Below, one piece after another: positions 23,996-36,664 of a stretch of 64,000 bases of DNA (positions are counted from its first letter, which is position 1; each line of letters opens with the position of its first letter). The stretch lies in contig NC_063262.1 of the NCBI RefSeq assembly GCF_019578655.1, forward strand, positions 21,521,582-21,585,581. The letters are read 5' to 3'. Position numbers and translations under genes: made by a program. The notes under the pieces were generated by a model. That model did not search any database. It was not told the origin of the DNA and saw only the letters and a list, made by a program, of their open reading frames with translations. This DNA comes from Ricinus communis (Eukaryota > Streptophyta > Magnoliopsida > Malpighiales > Euphorbiaceae).

Positions 23996-26900
23996 TTAAC
24001 TTTTCTGGTGAACAGCAATTTGATGAATGTCCATTTCCTTCAACATGACAGACCGGCCACAAGAGTCGCATGGAGCTGTTCTGGATCCGCAGACACTCTC
24101 ATGCTCAGATAATCCTCTTAATCGGTCCCGCACATCCATAGCGGAACTCCCAGCTTGAACCATGTCGCCGCAAAATCGGCATGTGATAAGACGTAGGGGA
24201 CAAGCTGAAGCTTGGTGTTGCACCTGCCACAGACAAAAGAAATAGATAAATAAACTGTTCCCAGACAAACTAAAAACTGATTCGCAACACAAATGATAAA
24301 ATCCATACTGTAAGCTTTGCTTGTTTAGTTTTCAATGAACTTTTTGGGAATTATTCAGCAGATTGTGGACTTCACTGTTCACACTTTTACACCACAAATC
24401 ATCCAGGAAGACTTCAACAGTTTTTATGAAGCGCAAATGGTATGACGCTCAAAAGAGTATTAGGCTCCATCTGTTCGCAGAAAATAACTTGCTCTAGAAA
24501 ATATTTCCCTCAATCTTTTCTAAGAAAAGAGCTCATTTTATGTTGTTTGGTTGTATATAATAAGGAAATTATTTTCCAGAGTTTCCGTGTTCTAAAAGAT
24601 ATTACTTTTCACTATAAAGCTACTAAAATTTTTAGAACTCATCAAAACTTCACATTTTTAAATTATGATTAAATATAAAAGAAAACTACACCAGAGTTGA
24701 AAATTTTCCCCAATGACTGTCCCCTGACCATTGCCAGCCTCTGGTGACCAAATGTGTTTTCTAGCAGTTGATACATTAATTGATACAACTTTAGTTAGTT
24801 TTTGTACAAGTTCACTTTATTTTCACAAGTCTGTAACACTTTGGAACATGACTTCCTTTTCTCAAAATGAGAAGCCATTTTCCTTAAAAATGGCTTAGTT
24901 TTATCTTTGACCAGAAAAATCTTTTCCGTTAACCAACTTTCCTACTGCATCAAATGTGGAAAATATTTCTCAAGAATATTTTCTGCGAGACGAAAGGAGC
25001 CTTAATAATCAAGAATTTAGTAGTCAGTCTAAACTTTAAAAAGATAAAAAAAATAAAAAAAATAGAACAAGGTTTTCACTTGCTTACCATCTGTTCCTTC
25101 TCAAGCACTACTCCACAGGGGCACTGAAGGGGTTCATGGAAAATTTTCATGTGCTTCTCCATTTCTCCCTTTAGAAAAGCTTGACCACATTTCTCGCAGT
25201 GCATATGGTTTTTGGCCTCCTCAGTCCTTAAAACAATACCACATCCAGCATGCTGACAAACAATATTATGTCTGCTACAATACGCTTCATGCAGTGCTAT
25301 ACTCCTATTGGGTATAAAATGCTTGCAATTTCGACATTCTACAGTATCAACTTCCATGGATGATGAAGATCCAGCCTGTTGACCCGTTTTCAGATTATTG
25401 TTATCTTGAACACTTAATAATGCCTTGTACTTTGTTGTTCCCTTGAATCCATATACACCAATGCTATAAATACCCACCCCTAGGTTCTTATCCTTAGAGC
25501 TGAGTATCAAAACCTTTGAACCCATATCATGAGAAGACCATTCATGTTGATGTCTGGTTGGGAATATGAGGGGATGCTTTGATACGTAAAGATCAGTATC
25601 ACCACTACCAGTTTCAGCATCTATCTTCACTTCGACTCTAATATCATCAGAAGCGATCTTTTCCCATGTTTCATTATCGATAGAAAATTTATAATACTCA
25701 TAATTCCCTTCCTCGACCATTCCAGATTCCAAGGTCCCAACAGTAAGTGGCTTCAGAACATGTTGATTTGCAGTCTCTGAAACCGAAGTGGAATCTGGAC
25801 CAACTATGTCAACCTCAATATCTGTTTCCAGAACAGAGACACTAGAGGAAGGTTTCAACTCTAGAACCCGTAATTTGTATGTCAGTATCCCATGGTTGAC
25901 AGTGATCACATCACCTTGAGAAAGAGTCGCATGCTGGCGAAGCGTTGTTTCTAGGATAGCCTTGTGATTAGGAAGGTCTGAAAAGCCAACAACCTCAGGT
26001 TGAAGCTTTGCATAGGTTCCTTTAGGCAGCCAACGATAACGAATCTCAACCAGAGGAACTTCCAAAGGTCCTGAAGGGAACAAGTTATTCCATACATGAG
26101 GAGGAAGCCCAACAGAACCTTCTTCTGCAGTGAACTCTAGGACACCTGAGTGCGTGATTTTCTGCTCTGAGTCAGTAGTTTTCATCTCAGAAGAGCCTTC
26201 TTGATGAATCACAGATAATTGGAAATATATCGGTCCTTTGTCAAAAGCACCTTGATCGGATAATTCTGTGAAACAGGAAGATGGAAGTTTAATCTTGTCT
26301 CCATTACCCTGAAAAGGTACAGCTTCCAAGATACAAGAAAATGCAATTCCTCTACCAGCAATTAAATTTTCTTGCATTTGCTCATCAGCCTGCAAAGAAA
26401 ACCAATAATCCTGTGGTGATTATAAACATTCTAATCAATTTGAAAACTATCTTTGGAACTAGTAGAAAACATGGAAATGTCTTGTCCAGTTTCACACATG
26501 AATTGCATGTATTTGGACGCATAATCAACATTCATAATCTGTCACAATTGGTGCTATTACTTGGTCCAAGACTAATACTTTCCCACTTTAGTTTTTCCCT
26601 TTTCCAATTCTCAATATTGAGAATTCTTTTTGAACAGCATTGTTAACGTTTTTCATTTCATTTCTTTTCTTATTTTTCCTAGAAAAATCTTATTTCCACG
26701 AAGGACACCAATATGGTTACAGTTACCAACTAGCAAGTAGAAGTTTTGCTTCCATGACAATCTCGTTAAACTTTTCAAATATAATAAGAAATATGGGAGA
26801 TATCTCTAGCTGATCACTATTCAAAATAAATTAATGTCCCTACATATAGTTTACAGACATAAAAAAAATAATGAATTTCAATTCCTCAATCACATCAGAT

Positions 26901-27232
26901 CAGTCATAGAATTAACAGAACCTCCCTAAGTATAACCATAAACAGCAACCCTAAATCAGAAATAGAAAAAGCAACATAATCAATTCTTTTTTCTAAGGAA
27001 AAAGATTGAAATTTTAAAGTAACGAAAAGGTGGGGCAGGTATAATAAACCTTAATCTGTGCTTGAATAGCATCAAGCCTTCGAGATCTTTGTGCAGCTTC
27101 AATGGCTTCTCTTTGTTTCTTAGCTTCATCTTTAGCCTTTCTCTCCCTTTCAAGTCTCAATCTTGCTTTCTCTTTCCTGTCTTTTTGTTCTTTTTCAAGC
27201 TTCTCTCTTGCCCTTCTCAGTTCAAAATCCAT
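23996..27232 (-). CDS. UFD1-domain, TRAF-type zinc-finger protein (PRLI-interacting factor K type)
   Basis: Three exons (minus): 27050-27232, 25088-26389, 23996-24223, giving 570 residues. Exon 1 encodes a highly charged coiled-coil start, MDFELRRAREKLEKEQ, rich in Lys, Arg and Glu. Residues about 70-260 are the UFD1 N-terminal double-psi barrel fold (FSCILEAVPFQGNGDKIKLP, CFTELSDQGAFDKGPIYF, GLPPHVWNNLF). UFD1 in yeast and animals is the Cdc48/p97 ubiquitin-binding adaptor. A beta-rich middle follows. The last 140 residues hold Cys/His clusters of TRAF-type zinc fingers (CRNCKHFIPNRSIALHEAYC, HCEKCGQAFLKGEMEKHMKI, CRFCGDMVQ, CDSCGRSV). The length and architecture match Arabidopsis proteins annotated as UFD1 family / PRLI-interacting factor K. 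The biochemical role in plants is not established, and a role in ubiquitin signalling is inferred. All splice sites are GT/AG and all exons are in frame. Confidence 0.95.
24463..25001. mobile_element. Tourist/PIF-Harbinger-like MITE in UFD1-gene intron 2
   Basis: 539 bp bounded by inverted repeats. The left end starts GGCTCCATCTGTTCGCAGAA. The right end, read on the other strand, starts GGCTCCTTTCGTCTCGCAG followed by AAAATATT. The trinucleotide TTA lies directly outside both ends (24460-24462 and 25002-25004), the target duplication preferred by PIF/Harbinger elements. It has no coding capacity. It makes up most of the 864-bp intron, so the intron was about 320 bp before insertion. Confidence 0.8.
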
Positions 27233-27299
27233 TCTTTCTTCAATATGCTAAGGTCTGAATGAAAAATAATCAATCAATCTGTACTGTATATATAAGTTT

Positions 27300-28300
27300 G
27301 TGTCAATGGGTCGGTGGATGACTTGGTGAGGTAATGAATGAGGTCGAAGAGAGAAACAACTGAGGGGAATTCGAATTGTTATTTAATTTATTTTGTTAAT
27401 TTTAATTCCAATTCTACGTTGAACACGGTTTTCAAATTCCAGAACGATCTGGGCCTTTCCTATGACCAATTTTACATTGGCAACATCTTTTAATCGAATA
27501 ATAATTTCGCAATAAAAATAATTTAATATTAATATAATATATTAATTTACTAATACAAATTTATTATAATTATTTATTTTGTTATAATTTAATTTAGTTA
27601 TAATTGATTTATGAATTTAATTATAAAAATTATAATTTTTAATTAAAATATGTAATTTTTAAATTTTTAAATAAGTAATATAAATATTTATGAATTTTAA
27701 TTGGTTGTTTGTCTTTTTCCGTTAAAAAATGAAAATAGCATGGCTGGGTTTGTGAAGATTATCAGGAGAGTGAAGGTACCATTAAGGTTTACAATTGAGG
27801 CTACTATGTTTAATGACATTATTACAAAATTAAAAATTAACCATCACAATGAGACCTAAAATTAACCAAATAATCTCTGTAACAACCGTAACTCCTCAAT
27901 ATTCTTGTTAAATAAATTTAATTTACATTAAATCTCAATTACACTACGGAACGTTTTCACAAGTGGAAAAGAAAAAAAAGAATCAGATTGAGAATCGATA
28001 ATATAATCACAAAATCTAAGTTTCTAATGCTAGTGACTGCACCATTGAAAATTAAAGGTTATGATTTAAGTGCAGTTGATCGCGGAGAGCTAATATAGCT
28101 GATAACTAATATCTAATATATAGCTGATTTATATAAGAATTTTATAAATATTTTTAAGTTGTTGTCAGCATAAAAAATAATCAATATGGATATAATTTAT
28201 ATTTAAAATATAATATATAAATAAAAAAATATAGAAAATATAACAAAAATCAATATTTATATGTAATAATGTGATTGAATATACAATCATAAGAAGATAT
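27300..28300. other. Upstream region of UFD1-like gene and AT-rich spacer
   Basis: Roughly 27240-27420 should hold the promoter and leader of the UFD1-like gene. No confident TATA box can be picked. The rest is AT-rich with no ORF. Confidence 0.3.
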
Positions 28301-28943
28301 TGGAATAAAATTTAATTTAATTACTGACTTTGTCATACATATTCAATTTAGTTATTTTCTAGATTTAAAGATTTTTTAGTCCAAATTTTTATATATTTAA
28401 TTTAAATTAACTCTATTTAAAGAAAATGAGAGAGTGAGAGTCACTATCTTTTGAAAATAAAATAAGAAATCCTTAAAAAACTTATAATGTTATTTAAAAA
28501 TTATTTCATAATTTTAGTACAACTAAAATAATTAAGCAATAAGTAGTTATTACCTAAACTATTCCCGCTAAAACTGCTCTCACATCCATCGCGCATCGAC
28601 ACCACCACCACCGTAATCGTCTTCTTTACTGTCATTATTAGAAAAAAAAAATAGTAAGAACACTGAAAAACAACAGTATTTATTTTCTATTGTATTTTGT
28701 TCCATTATCAATATTATTTTTTTAATTTAGATAATTTTAATTTAATATAAAAAATTAATATTTTTATTTTTTATTATATCTACTCTCTTTTACAAAGTGT
28801 ATAACTCACTCTCTCATTTGTAAATAGATAGAACTAATTTGAGCTAAATATGTAAAGATTTCGACTAAAATATCCATAAATGTAAAAAATAGCTAAATTA
28901 AATTCAAACGATAAGTTGAATAGCCAAGTTGGAATTTATTCTA
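28301..28943. mobile_element. MITE / foldback element with long terminal inverted repeats
   Basis: A 643-bp non-coding element. The first 140 bp or so (start TGGAATAAA, then TATTCAATTTAGTTATTTT, AGTCCAAAT and AAATGAGAGAGTGAG) match the reverse complement of the last 140 bp (start TAGAATAAA, then TTTAGCTATTTTTTACATT, AGTCGAAATC and AAATGAGAGAGTGAG). A 7-bp direct repeat AAGATAT flanks the element (28294-28300 and 28944-28950). Long TIRs suggest a MULE-type or unclassified MITE. The 7-bp duplication is shorter than the 9 bp of MULEs. Confidence 0.8.
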
Positions 28944-29734
28944 AAGATATTATAATATTGAATATGTGTTTTCTTGTACCTATTTAGTAAATGTTTTTCT
29001 TTTTCATATGTACATGTATAAATTAATTTTTAAAAGTTAATTAAATTGGCAAGTCAAAATAAATATAAAATTACACATAAAATAAATATAAATAGAATTA
29101 TCAATGTGTTATGAATAAAAATAAAAATTACATATTGCAAAAAAAAGGATAATCTTAAACTATATATTATATTTTAATAATTAATATAAAAATAAAATCA
29201 TAAGATAGCCAAATGATTTTAAAAAGTCTATCAGTTTAAATAAGCTACCGACAAATTGATATTAAATCCTCATCCAACATATTTTGTTCAACTGAAGCTG
29301 AACAAGTAGACCGGGTCTATTATTGAACTATGTTGGTTTTCAATCTGAAATATTTTTATATTATCTAGCCTTAGTATTATTAACTCAAAATTTTTTGTTT
29401 TCTTTTACATATTCTTTTAGCACTGTAAATGAAAATTACATATATGTCAAATTGCAAAAAAATTGGTGGTGCATGTGCTTATGAATTTACATATGAGCTA
29501 GAAAATGCTTGGGAAATAAAAGTAAATTACTAGAGAATTAGAGCCAAACTGACTAGTAATTAGAAATTGTGAATTTGTTTTTCCATTACAGTTTACTGGT
29601 GTCACCGGATGCAACAAGGCTAGAAAATTGAGGTCAGAAGGCAGCATTAAATAGACAAGTAACCAAGTTTTATGCTATATTTAATTAAAATTTATAAAAA
29701 CACTGTTTTATCTAAAATAAAAAGATATTAAACA
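28944..29734. other. AT-rich spacer
   Basis: No coding or structural feature was recognised. Confidence 0.3.
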
Positions 29735-32700
29735 AAAAAAATAACTAGAATACTATTTAAAGCATTGCATTTAAATTTTATTTTATAAAATACTTATATT
29801 CATTCTAGATTATTTTATTATTTATTATATAAAAATCAACAAGTTCAATTACTGTTCGATAAAAAAATTATTTTAATTTAATAAATTATAAATATTTAAA
29901 TAGAAAATAATTGCCTATAAATATAGTTACTTAAGTAAAATTAAATAATCAATCTTAATTATAATTTGATTTATAAATATAAAATCTAATTATCAAAAAC
30001 AATTGTAGAAACAAATATAGATATATATATATATTTATATATTTATTTATATTTATTGTGAAATAGCACCGGATGTTTGGAGAAATAAAATTTCCATCTT
30101 GGTTAATAATGTATCAATTTACTGATGATGGATTATTAATGTTAGTATAAATCTAATTTGAATTATGCGAACATTGAGTTCAATTATTAGAAATTTAGAA
30201 TTAACTCAACTAATGCAATATAGATATAAATGGATTAATTAGTTTTTAAAAATAAAATTTATATGAACCAATTATAATTTAAGAATTATATAATTTTCAC
30301 ATTAGTAGTATTTATTATTCTAAATTTAGTGGCTTTCTTATCTTTAATTGTAAACAGTTTCAATTATTAATATTCACGTGTAATGCATATGAGTAAAAGA
30401 CAATATCTATAAAAGTATGAATAAGATTAGCAAGTAAGTTTATTTAAAATCCCTTAATTAAATTCTCGTTTGTATTTAAAATAAAGTTCACATTGTTATT
30501 TATTATTCGATTGTAGAATTAAAATAAATTGAAAAATAGATTAATTGATTTTTTAATACAAGTTCTTATATTACAAATGAAAATAAAATATTGAACAAAT
30601 TAAACTAAACAATAAACTTAATTACAATAAGTAAATTGAAAAGAACAGATAGAAAAATTAATTACTTAATTATTTAATATAACTTCTTATATTACAAATG
30701 AAAATAAAATATGTTGCTTTTGGGGTATTAATAATAATAACTTAGAAATTAATTATTCTATTATTTAATCCTTTAGCTTATTTCGTGCATTTTCTTATAA
30801 TTTTTCTTAATCAATTCTTCATTGATTGGTTCAACAACCAAAATAAGCAACCCTGCAGAAGTTCAACACAATTTGTAAAACAATTGAGAATTTGATTATT
30901 AAAATTATAAAATTGATATAAAAATAATTAGTCTAGATAAATATTCTTTAATATTCAAATTAATGCATACAATAATTCTATGAAAAAGAATCTATATAAT
31001 AAATTAATAATAATAAGTCCAACTATTAACAATATATGTAACGTTCCTAGATTAAAAACTAGTAAATATAAAAATACAAAGAGGGAGGAGGACAAATAAA
31101 TTTTATTGAATGGATCTTACAAATAGTGTTGTTAAGAGTGATTAATATGATTTTTTACTAATTTAATACAAAAATAATAGATAATAATAATATAAGGATA
31201 AATTTTATATAGAGATAGGAAACTATAAGATTAAAACAAAAGAAACAACAAGAATTCTATTTAAAGCATTGCATTTAAATTTAATTTTATAAAATTATAT
31301 AAAATCTTTATATTCATTCTGTCTAAATTTAATATTTATTTTATTATTTACTATATAAAATTTAACAAGTCCAATTACTGTTATATAAAAGAAAAAATAT
31401 TTCAATTTTAATTTAATAGATTATAAGTATTTAAATAGAAAATAATTGCCTGTAAATCTATTTACTTAAGTAAAATTAAATGATCAATCTCAACTATAAT
31501 TTATTTTGTAAATATAAAATGTAATTATTGAGAACAATTGTAGATATAATTATAGATATATATTATTTTACAAGAAATTATAATCAAGATAGAACCACTA
31601 AAATAAATAAATCTAAATGTTCTTACAAACCATATAGACTTTTCATATCACAAAAAATTAAACCATTGAATGAAAACTAATTTTTTTAAGAGAAATAAAA
31701 TTAGTATTAAATCTATTTGATAAAATACAAATAAATTTATATTTTGGCTAGCATCAAAGTTTTTAGTTTTCTAAATTGAATAAATATATGAATATTAACC
31801 ATTAGAAAAGTTATATAATCAATCCAGAATTTGAAAATATACTTAAATAACGCTAATAATTTCTATAGAGTTTTATATTTATTTTATCTAAAATTAAAAA
31901 AATGAGTCAATATTTTAGAATGTTAACCCAACCATAAATTTTACTTAAAATACATAAAATCATAGAACTCTTTCAACTTGTGCATTAGAAATTGGTATCA
32001 AGTGGATTATATATATAAGTTATAAATGAAAATTATTTCGATTTATGTGTATTTTTTCTATTGTGAAATAGCACTAGATGTTTCGAGAAATAAAATTTTC
32101 ATTTTGGTTAATAATATATCAACTTATTGATGATAGATTATTAATGTTAGTATAAATTTAATTTGAATTATGAGAATATTGAGTTCAACTATTTAAGAAT
32201 TTAAAATTAACTCAACTAATGCAGTATGGATATAAATGGATTAATTAGTTTTTAAAAATAAATTTTATATGAACCAATTATAATTTAAGAATTATATAAT
32301 TTTTGCATTAGTAGTATTTATTATTCTAAATTTAGTGACTTTCTTATCTTTAATTATAAACAGTTTCAATTATTAATATCCACATGCGATGCATATGAGT
32401 AAAAGACTAGTATCTATAAAGGTATGAATAAGATTAGCAAGTAAGTTTATTTAAAATCCCTTAATTAAATTCTCATTTTTATTTAAAATAAAGTTCACAT
32501 TTTTATTTATTATTCGATTGCAGAATTAAAATAAATTGAAAAATAAATTAATTGATTTTTTAATACAAGTTCTTATATTACAAATGAAAATAAAATATTG
32601 AACTAATTAAATTAAACAACAAATTTAATTACAATAAGTAAATTGAAAAAAATAGATAGAAAAATAAATTACTTAGTTATTTAATATAAGTTCTTATATT

Positions 32701-32785
32701 ACAAATGAAAATAAAATATGTTGCTTTTGGGATATTAATAATAATAATTTAGTAATTAATTATTCTATTATTTAAAGATTAATAT
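29735..32785. repeat. Kilobase-scale direct duplication (29735-30780 and 31240-32785)
   Basis: The two segments share long ordered blocks: TATTTAAAGCATTGCATTTA, AGAAAATAATTGCCT, TACTTAAGTAAAATTAAAT, TGTGAAATAGCAC, GTTAATAAT.TATCAA, ATTAATGTTAGTATAAAT, ATGGATTAATTAGTTTTT, GAATAAGATTAGCAAGTAAG, AATAAAGTTCACATT, AAGTTCTTATATTACAAATG and AATATGTTGCTTTTGG. The second copy contains about 480 bp (31565-32045) absent from the first. A spacer of about 450 bp (30781-31239) separates them. There is no ORF in either. Confidence 0.85.
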
Positions 32786-33194
32786 ATAGAAATTAATAAT
32801 TTAAAGGATACTTTTTAGGATAGAAAATAATTGTCTAAATATGAAGCATGTGTAAAAAAAACTAGTAAAAAAAATGCAATTAGAAATCATCTAAAGGTTA
32901 AAAATACTAAATGGAGAAAAGAAATAATATGCTGCATTGAATTTATGATCACATCAGGATAGATAATTGCAATTAATTCTTGCCCACTTGAATAGAAGAA
33001 AAACAATAGAACCAACAAATGCATATTTACAAGTTTCCACTTTTTCAGTCATTTCTCCTGCAAAGGGAAGAACCAATCCTCTTTCACAAGTTTTAAGGGG
33101 CAAACTTAATCATCAAAGAATAAAATACTTCTCTAACATTATCCAAAAACAAAAGATGCTTGTCTTAATAAACCTAAAAATACTATATATCAGT
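32786..33194. other. Spacer including the likely 3' UTR of the thaumatin-like gene
   Basis: AT-rich with no separate gene. The 3' UTR of the minus-strand thaumatin-like gene should lie in the right part (from 33194 downward). Confidence 0.35.
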
Positions 33195-34286
33195 TCACCA
33201 ATTAACCAGTGACAACCCTGCAAGCATCACAACCATCCATCCCCCAGCAAATGATTTTAATCCTTGAGATCCTCCTGTTGATCCACCGCAAACAAGCTTG
33301 TTATTATGGTATGTGCAAACCTGTTGATCCCTGAAAACCGAAACAGGAAACTAAGTTTGTTTATAGCAAAAAAGAAAAGAAAGGAAAAAGTACAGACATC
33401 ATATCTAAGAAAATGAGTAACATTTGCAGTAATTCTTATGTTCACTCACCTAGAAGAACAAAAACTGATGACATAATCTGTACCAGAGCAAGTAAAAATG
33501 CTAGTAGGATCATCATATGCATAACTATAAGCAGTAGGGCATGCCTCCTTAAATTTCTTGGAGTAGTAAGTAGGCTGACACACTACAGGATTCCCATAAA
33601 CTCCTCTGCAACAATACTCATCGGTATTGAACACATCACAGGCACTCCGGCAAGCGATAACCTTCCCCTTGGACTTGACAGAGAGCTCCGACGGGCAGTT
33701 AGTCCTCAAGTCAGCATTACAACCAGCAACGCTGCAGTTTCCATTGCCGTTAATTGGTGTGACACTTATTGGCAAATTGAACCCATCAACAAGGCTGACA
33801 TCGTAGAAGTCCAGTGCTGCTAGGGTGAATTCAGCTAGAGATGCAGGGGTTTGACCTGCACCTGAACACTTCAAGGACGTGCCGCAGGCCCCCGTCTGGC
33901 ATGTGCCATTGCCGTTTTTGTCGAAGTTGCAGCCGGTTCTACCCCATATCCGGCCACTCCATCCGACCGGAGCATTGAACACAATAGATTGGCCTGGTTT
34001 TAATGGAAATCCACCTTCATTGAAATTTTCTCCTGGGGTAATTCCAGGCCATACTGTCTCTTTGCAATAGTTGATTATGGTAAAAATTCGTGTAGATTCT
34101 GTCACTTTTATTTCTGCCACTTCATCACAAATTAAAATCAAAGTCCAATCAAAATTTTTTTTTTTCAAAAAGATAAAGAACGGTCAGAACATAATTTAAT
34201 ATATTTAGAAAATACTTAAATGAATTACCCGATGAAACCGCGAGCAGAATGAGCAGAAGTGGAAAATGGAAATTGCGACTTGCCAT
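33195..34286 (-). CDS. Thaumatin-like protein (PR-5 family) with hydrophobic C-terminal tail
   Basis: Three exons (minus): 34229-34286, 33450-34113, 33195-33330, giving 285 residues. Exon 1 gives a signal peptide (MASRNFHFPLLLILLAVSS), so the protein enters the secretory pathway. The thaumatin domain has all 16 cysteines, the signature region GRTGCNFD...CQTGAC, and acidic-cleft residues in AEFTLAALDFYDVSLVDGFN. Family members bind or cleave beta-glucans and act in defence or in the cell wall. Exon 2 ends at CSS|R with a strong donor (TAG|GTGAGT). Reading on would stop at once. Exon 3 adds a Ser/Gly-rich linker (CGGSTGGSQGLK) and a final hydrophobic run (WMVVMLAGLSL), which looks like a GPI-attachment signal; that is inference. 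The acceptor of exon 2 could alternatively be 9 nt downstream (at 34104), keeping frame. Confidence 0.93.
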
Positions 34287-34350
34287 CTAAGTAACTGATA
34301 ATTTGACTCTGCGCCTCTTTGCGGGTAGAAGAATGAGAAAAAATGGAGCT

Positions 34351-34360
34351 AAAATATAAA
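34351..34360 (-). promoter_or_regulatory. Possible TATA box of the thaumatin-like gene
   Basis: The minus strand reads GCTTTATATTTTAGC about 65-75 nt upstream of the ATG, a plausible distance for a TATA element with a short leader. There is no transcript support. Confidence 0.3.
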
Positions 34361-34460
34361 GCAAAAGAGGTGAAGAATATGTGTAGAGGGAGGAGAGATG
34401 GTAAAATTAAAACCCATTAACTCCATTCCAGCAAGGAAAATCTTTAAGAACAAAGTTTTA

Positions 34461-34574
34461 TGATTCCTTTCCTAATCCTTTCTTGCAAGTTTATTCAGGT
34501 TCTATTCTTTCCTTTTCTGATTCCTTTCCTAATTCTTTCTTGCAAGTTCATTCAGGTTCTGTTCTTTCCCCTCT
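34461..34574. repeat. Two tandem 57-bp repeats upstream of the thaumatin-like gene
   Basis: 34461-34517 and 34518-34574 are near-identical copies (TGATTCCTTTCCTAAT, CTTTCTTGCAAGTT, ATTCAGGTTCT, TTCTTTCC), about 175 bp upstream of the start codon and hence in the likely promoter. Confidence 0.9.
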
Positions 34575-35776
34575 TTGTACTTCTGATTCTAATAATACTA
34601 TAGTCGGTGGACCAACAGAATCTGCCACATGAACAAAATTTATCTGTAATTGCCTTCCATTTTTTTCTTCTTCTGTTTTTTCCCATGTTTATTGTCAAAT
34701 GATTAACACCTTCTTATTCTAAATAACTCTAAATCCAATTTTCAATTTAAGATTTAAAGCATAAAAGTTAAATTAGAACTTTAGTTTTCTTTAATATCTT
34801 AATTAAGCATTCATTTTCCGGTCTTTTATATATGTATTTACAATAAATTATTACACCTTTATATTTATAGTAAGTCATCACATATAAATTCAAGTAAATG
34901 TATAATGAAACTATAGGTGCTACATAATAATTGCTATAATGTATATTTTATGTTAATAATATAAAGCATCTTCTCTCAGTTTTTATACTTTAATTATTTA
35001 CTTAAACCCTCTGGTAAAATCGAATTTATACAAAGGAAGAATAAAACTTATATCATTAATATTGACACATACATACAAGTTATGGAAGTGTAATGATGTG
35101 ACTAAAAATGCATCTACAAGTGAAGTATAAACAAACATAAATCCAGTAATATATTGGATTAATCTAAGGAGTAATTAATACAATATGTTATCAATTAGGC
35201 TTTGGTTGAATCACAATATGGAGGATCATAAATAAATAACTATTAAAACTTAATTACAAAGTATACTAATTTTCCCATCAAAAATCAGTTTTATATTTAT
35301 AATAAGATCAAATTGTATGTATAGACATTCCACATGAAAAAGAAAAGTATAACTAAAAAGAAAATCATAAAAAATAATTATAGGAAAGAAATCAAATCCA
35401 TATATTCTTCTCTAATTAATAAAAGAAATTCGTTATCAAAGTCATTGTCTTAGAATCCATGCATGATGTGAGCTTTAGCTTTTTTTAGCACAAAGCATAC
35501 AAATACCTAAACTGCAATTACTAATTAAATCTTAATATTTATATTTTTTTTAATAATTTTATCAAATTATTTCAAAAATTTAAACCAAATATTTATACTT
35601 CTAATTTATTTTTAAAAATATTTTCCAGTAAAAATTTCTAAAATTTTACAATAAAAAAAAATAACGTTACAAGTTGATTTTGCTTACTAACATAAAAATA
35701 GTAAATTAATAAAAAAATTTGTTGTATTTGGATATAAAATATGTAATAGAATGCATATAAATGATATTTTTAGTGG

Positions 35777-35778
<2 letters not shown>
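34575..35778. other. AT-rich spacer
   Basis: Nothing recognised beyond low-complexity AT sequence. Confidence 0.3.

Positions 35779-35829
<51 letters not shown>
35779..35829. repeat. (AT)n microsatellite
   Basis: About 25 uninterrupted AT units. Confidence 0.95.
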
Positions 35830-35831
<2 letters not shown>

Positions 35832-36594
35832 ATATAAAGTTTTTCGACATGTATGCTTATTTTTGACACATAAAATTTTATTTGACATGTGTACTTACTT
35901 TTGACACATGAGATTTAAGTTTATATATAATTTTATAAATTTTTCTATTAATTTATTGATTCATAAGTTACATTACTAATTAAACACTGACTTTAATTCT
36001 ATACTAATTATATTTAATATATATATATATGAAAGAAATATTTTAACATTATTTTCTCTCTCCTATATGGCATATTATATGAATCCTAAGCTATTTTTCT
36101 TAATTCTTAGAGAATTAATTATTTTAATATTTTTTACTATTTTATTAAAGTATTATATTACAACTTTAACAACTTAAATTATGATGTATAATTATTTCAC
36201 TTTTCTTTTTAAATTATTTTTCATAACTTCCATCTTATTGCAACATAAAATAATTTAATTATAAATCTTAATTATTTTTTATAGTTTTTTTAAATTTTTT
36301 TATAATTTCAAGTTTTGATTATTTTTTTAAATTTTTTATTTTTATAATATAATATATCTTATTAATTAAAAAATTATTTTTTTACTCGTCACATTTGTAT
36401 TCATTTATACCCCTCGTCTCTTTTTTTATTCTATCTTACATATATTCTATTGAGATTATTTTGATAGAGTTCAGTTTTAAGTAAAAAAACTTTGTTAATA
36501 GAATTAATTTTTATATTAATAAACAAAATATTTTTAATTTATTTATTAAAAAATAATTTTTAAATTAATTTTTGTGTGCAATTTAATAAGTCTA

Positions 36595-36598
<4 letters not shown>

Positions 36599-36662
<64 letters not shown>
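36599..36662. repeat. (TA)n microsatellite
   Basis: About 32 TA units directly after TC, a position that could be the 5' end of a Helitron-like copy. Confidence 0.95.

Positions 36663-36664
<2 letters not shown>

Noticed and set aside
24442..24672. 76-codon plus-strand ORF
   Set aside because: It lies across the end of the MITE in the UFD1-gene intron and is non-coding.
33413..33823. 136-codon plus-strand ORF
   Set aside because: Antisense to exon 2 of the thaumatin-like gene, which has the 16-Cys pattern on the other strand.
35687..35888. Tyr/Ile repeat ORFs
   Set aside because: Translations of the (AT)n microsatellite.
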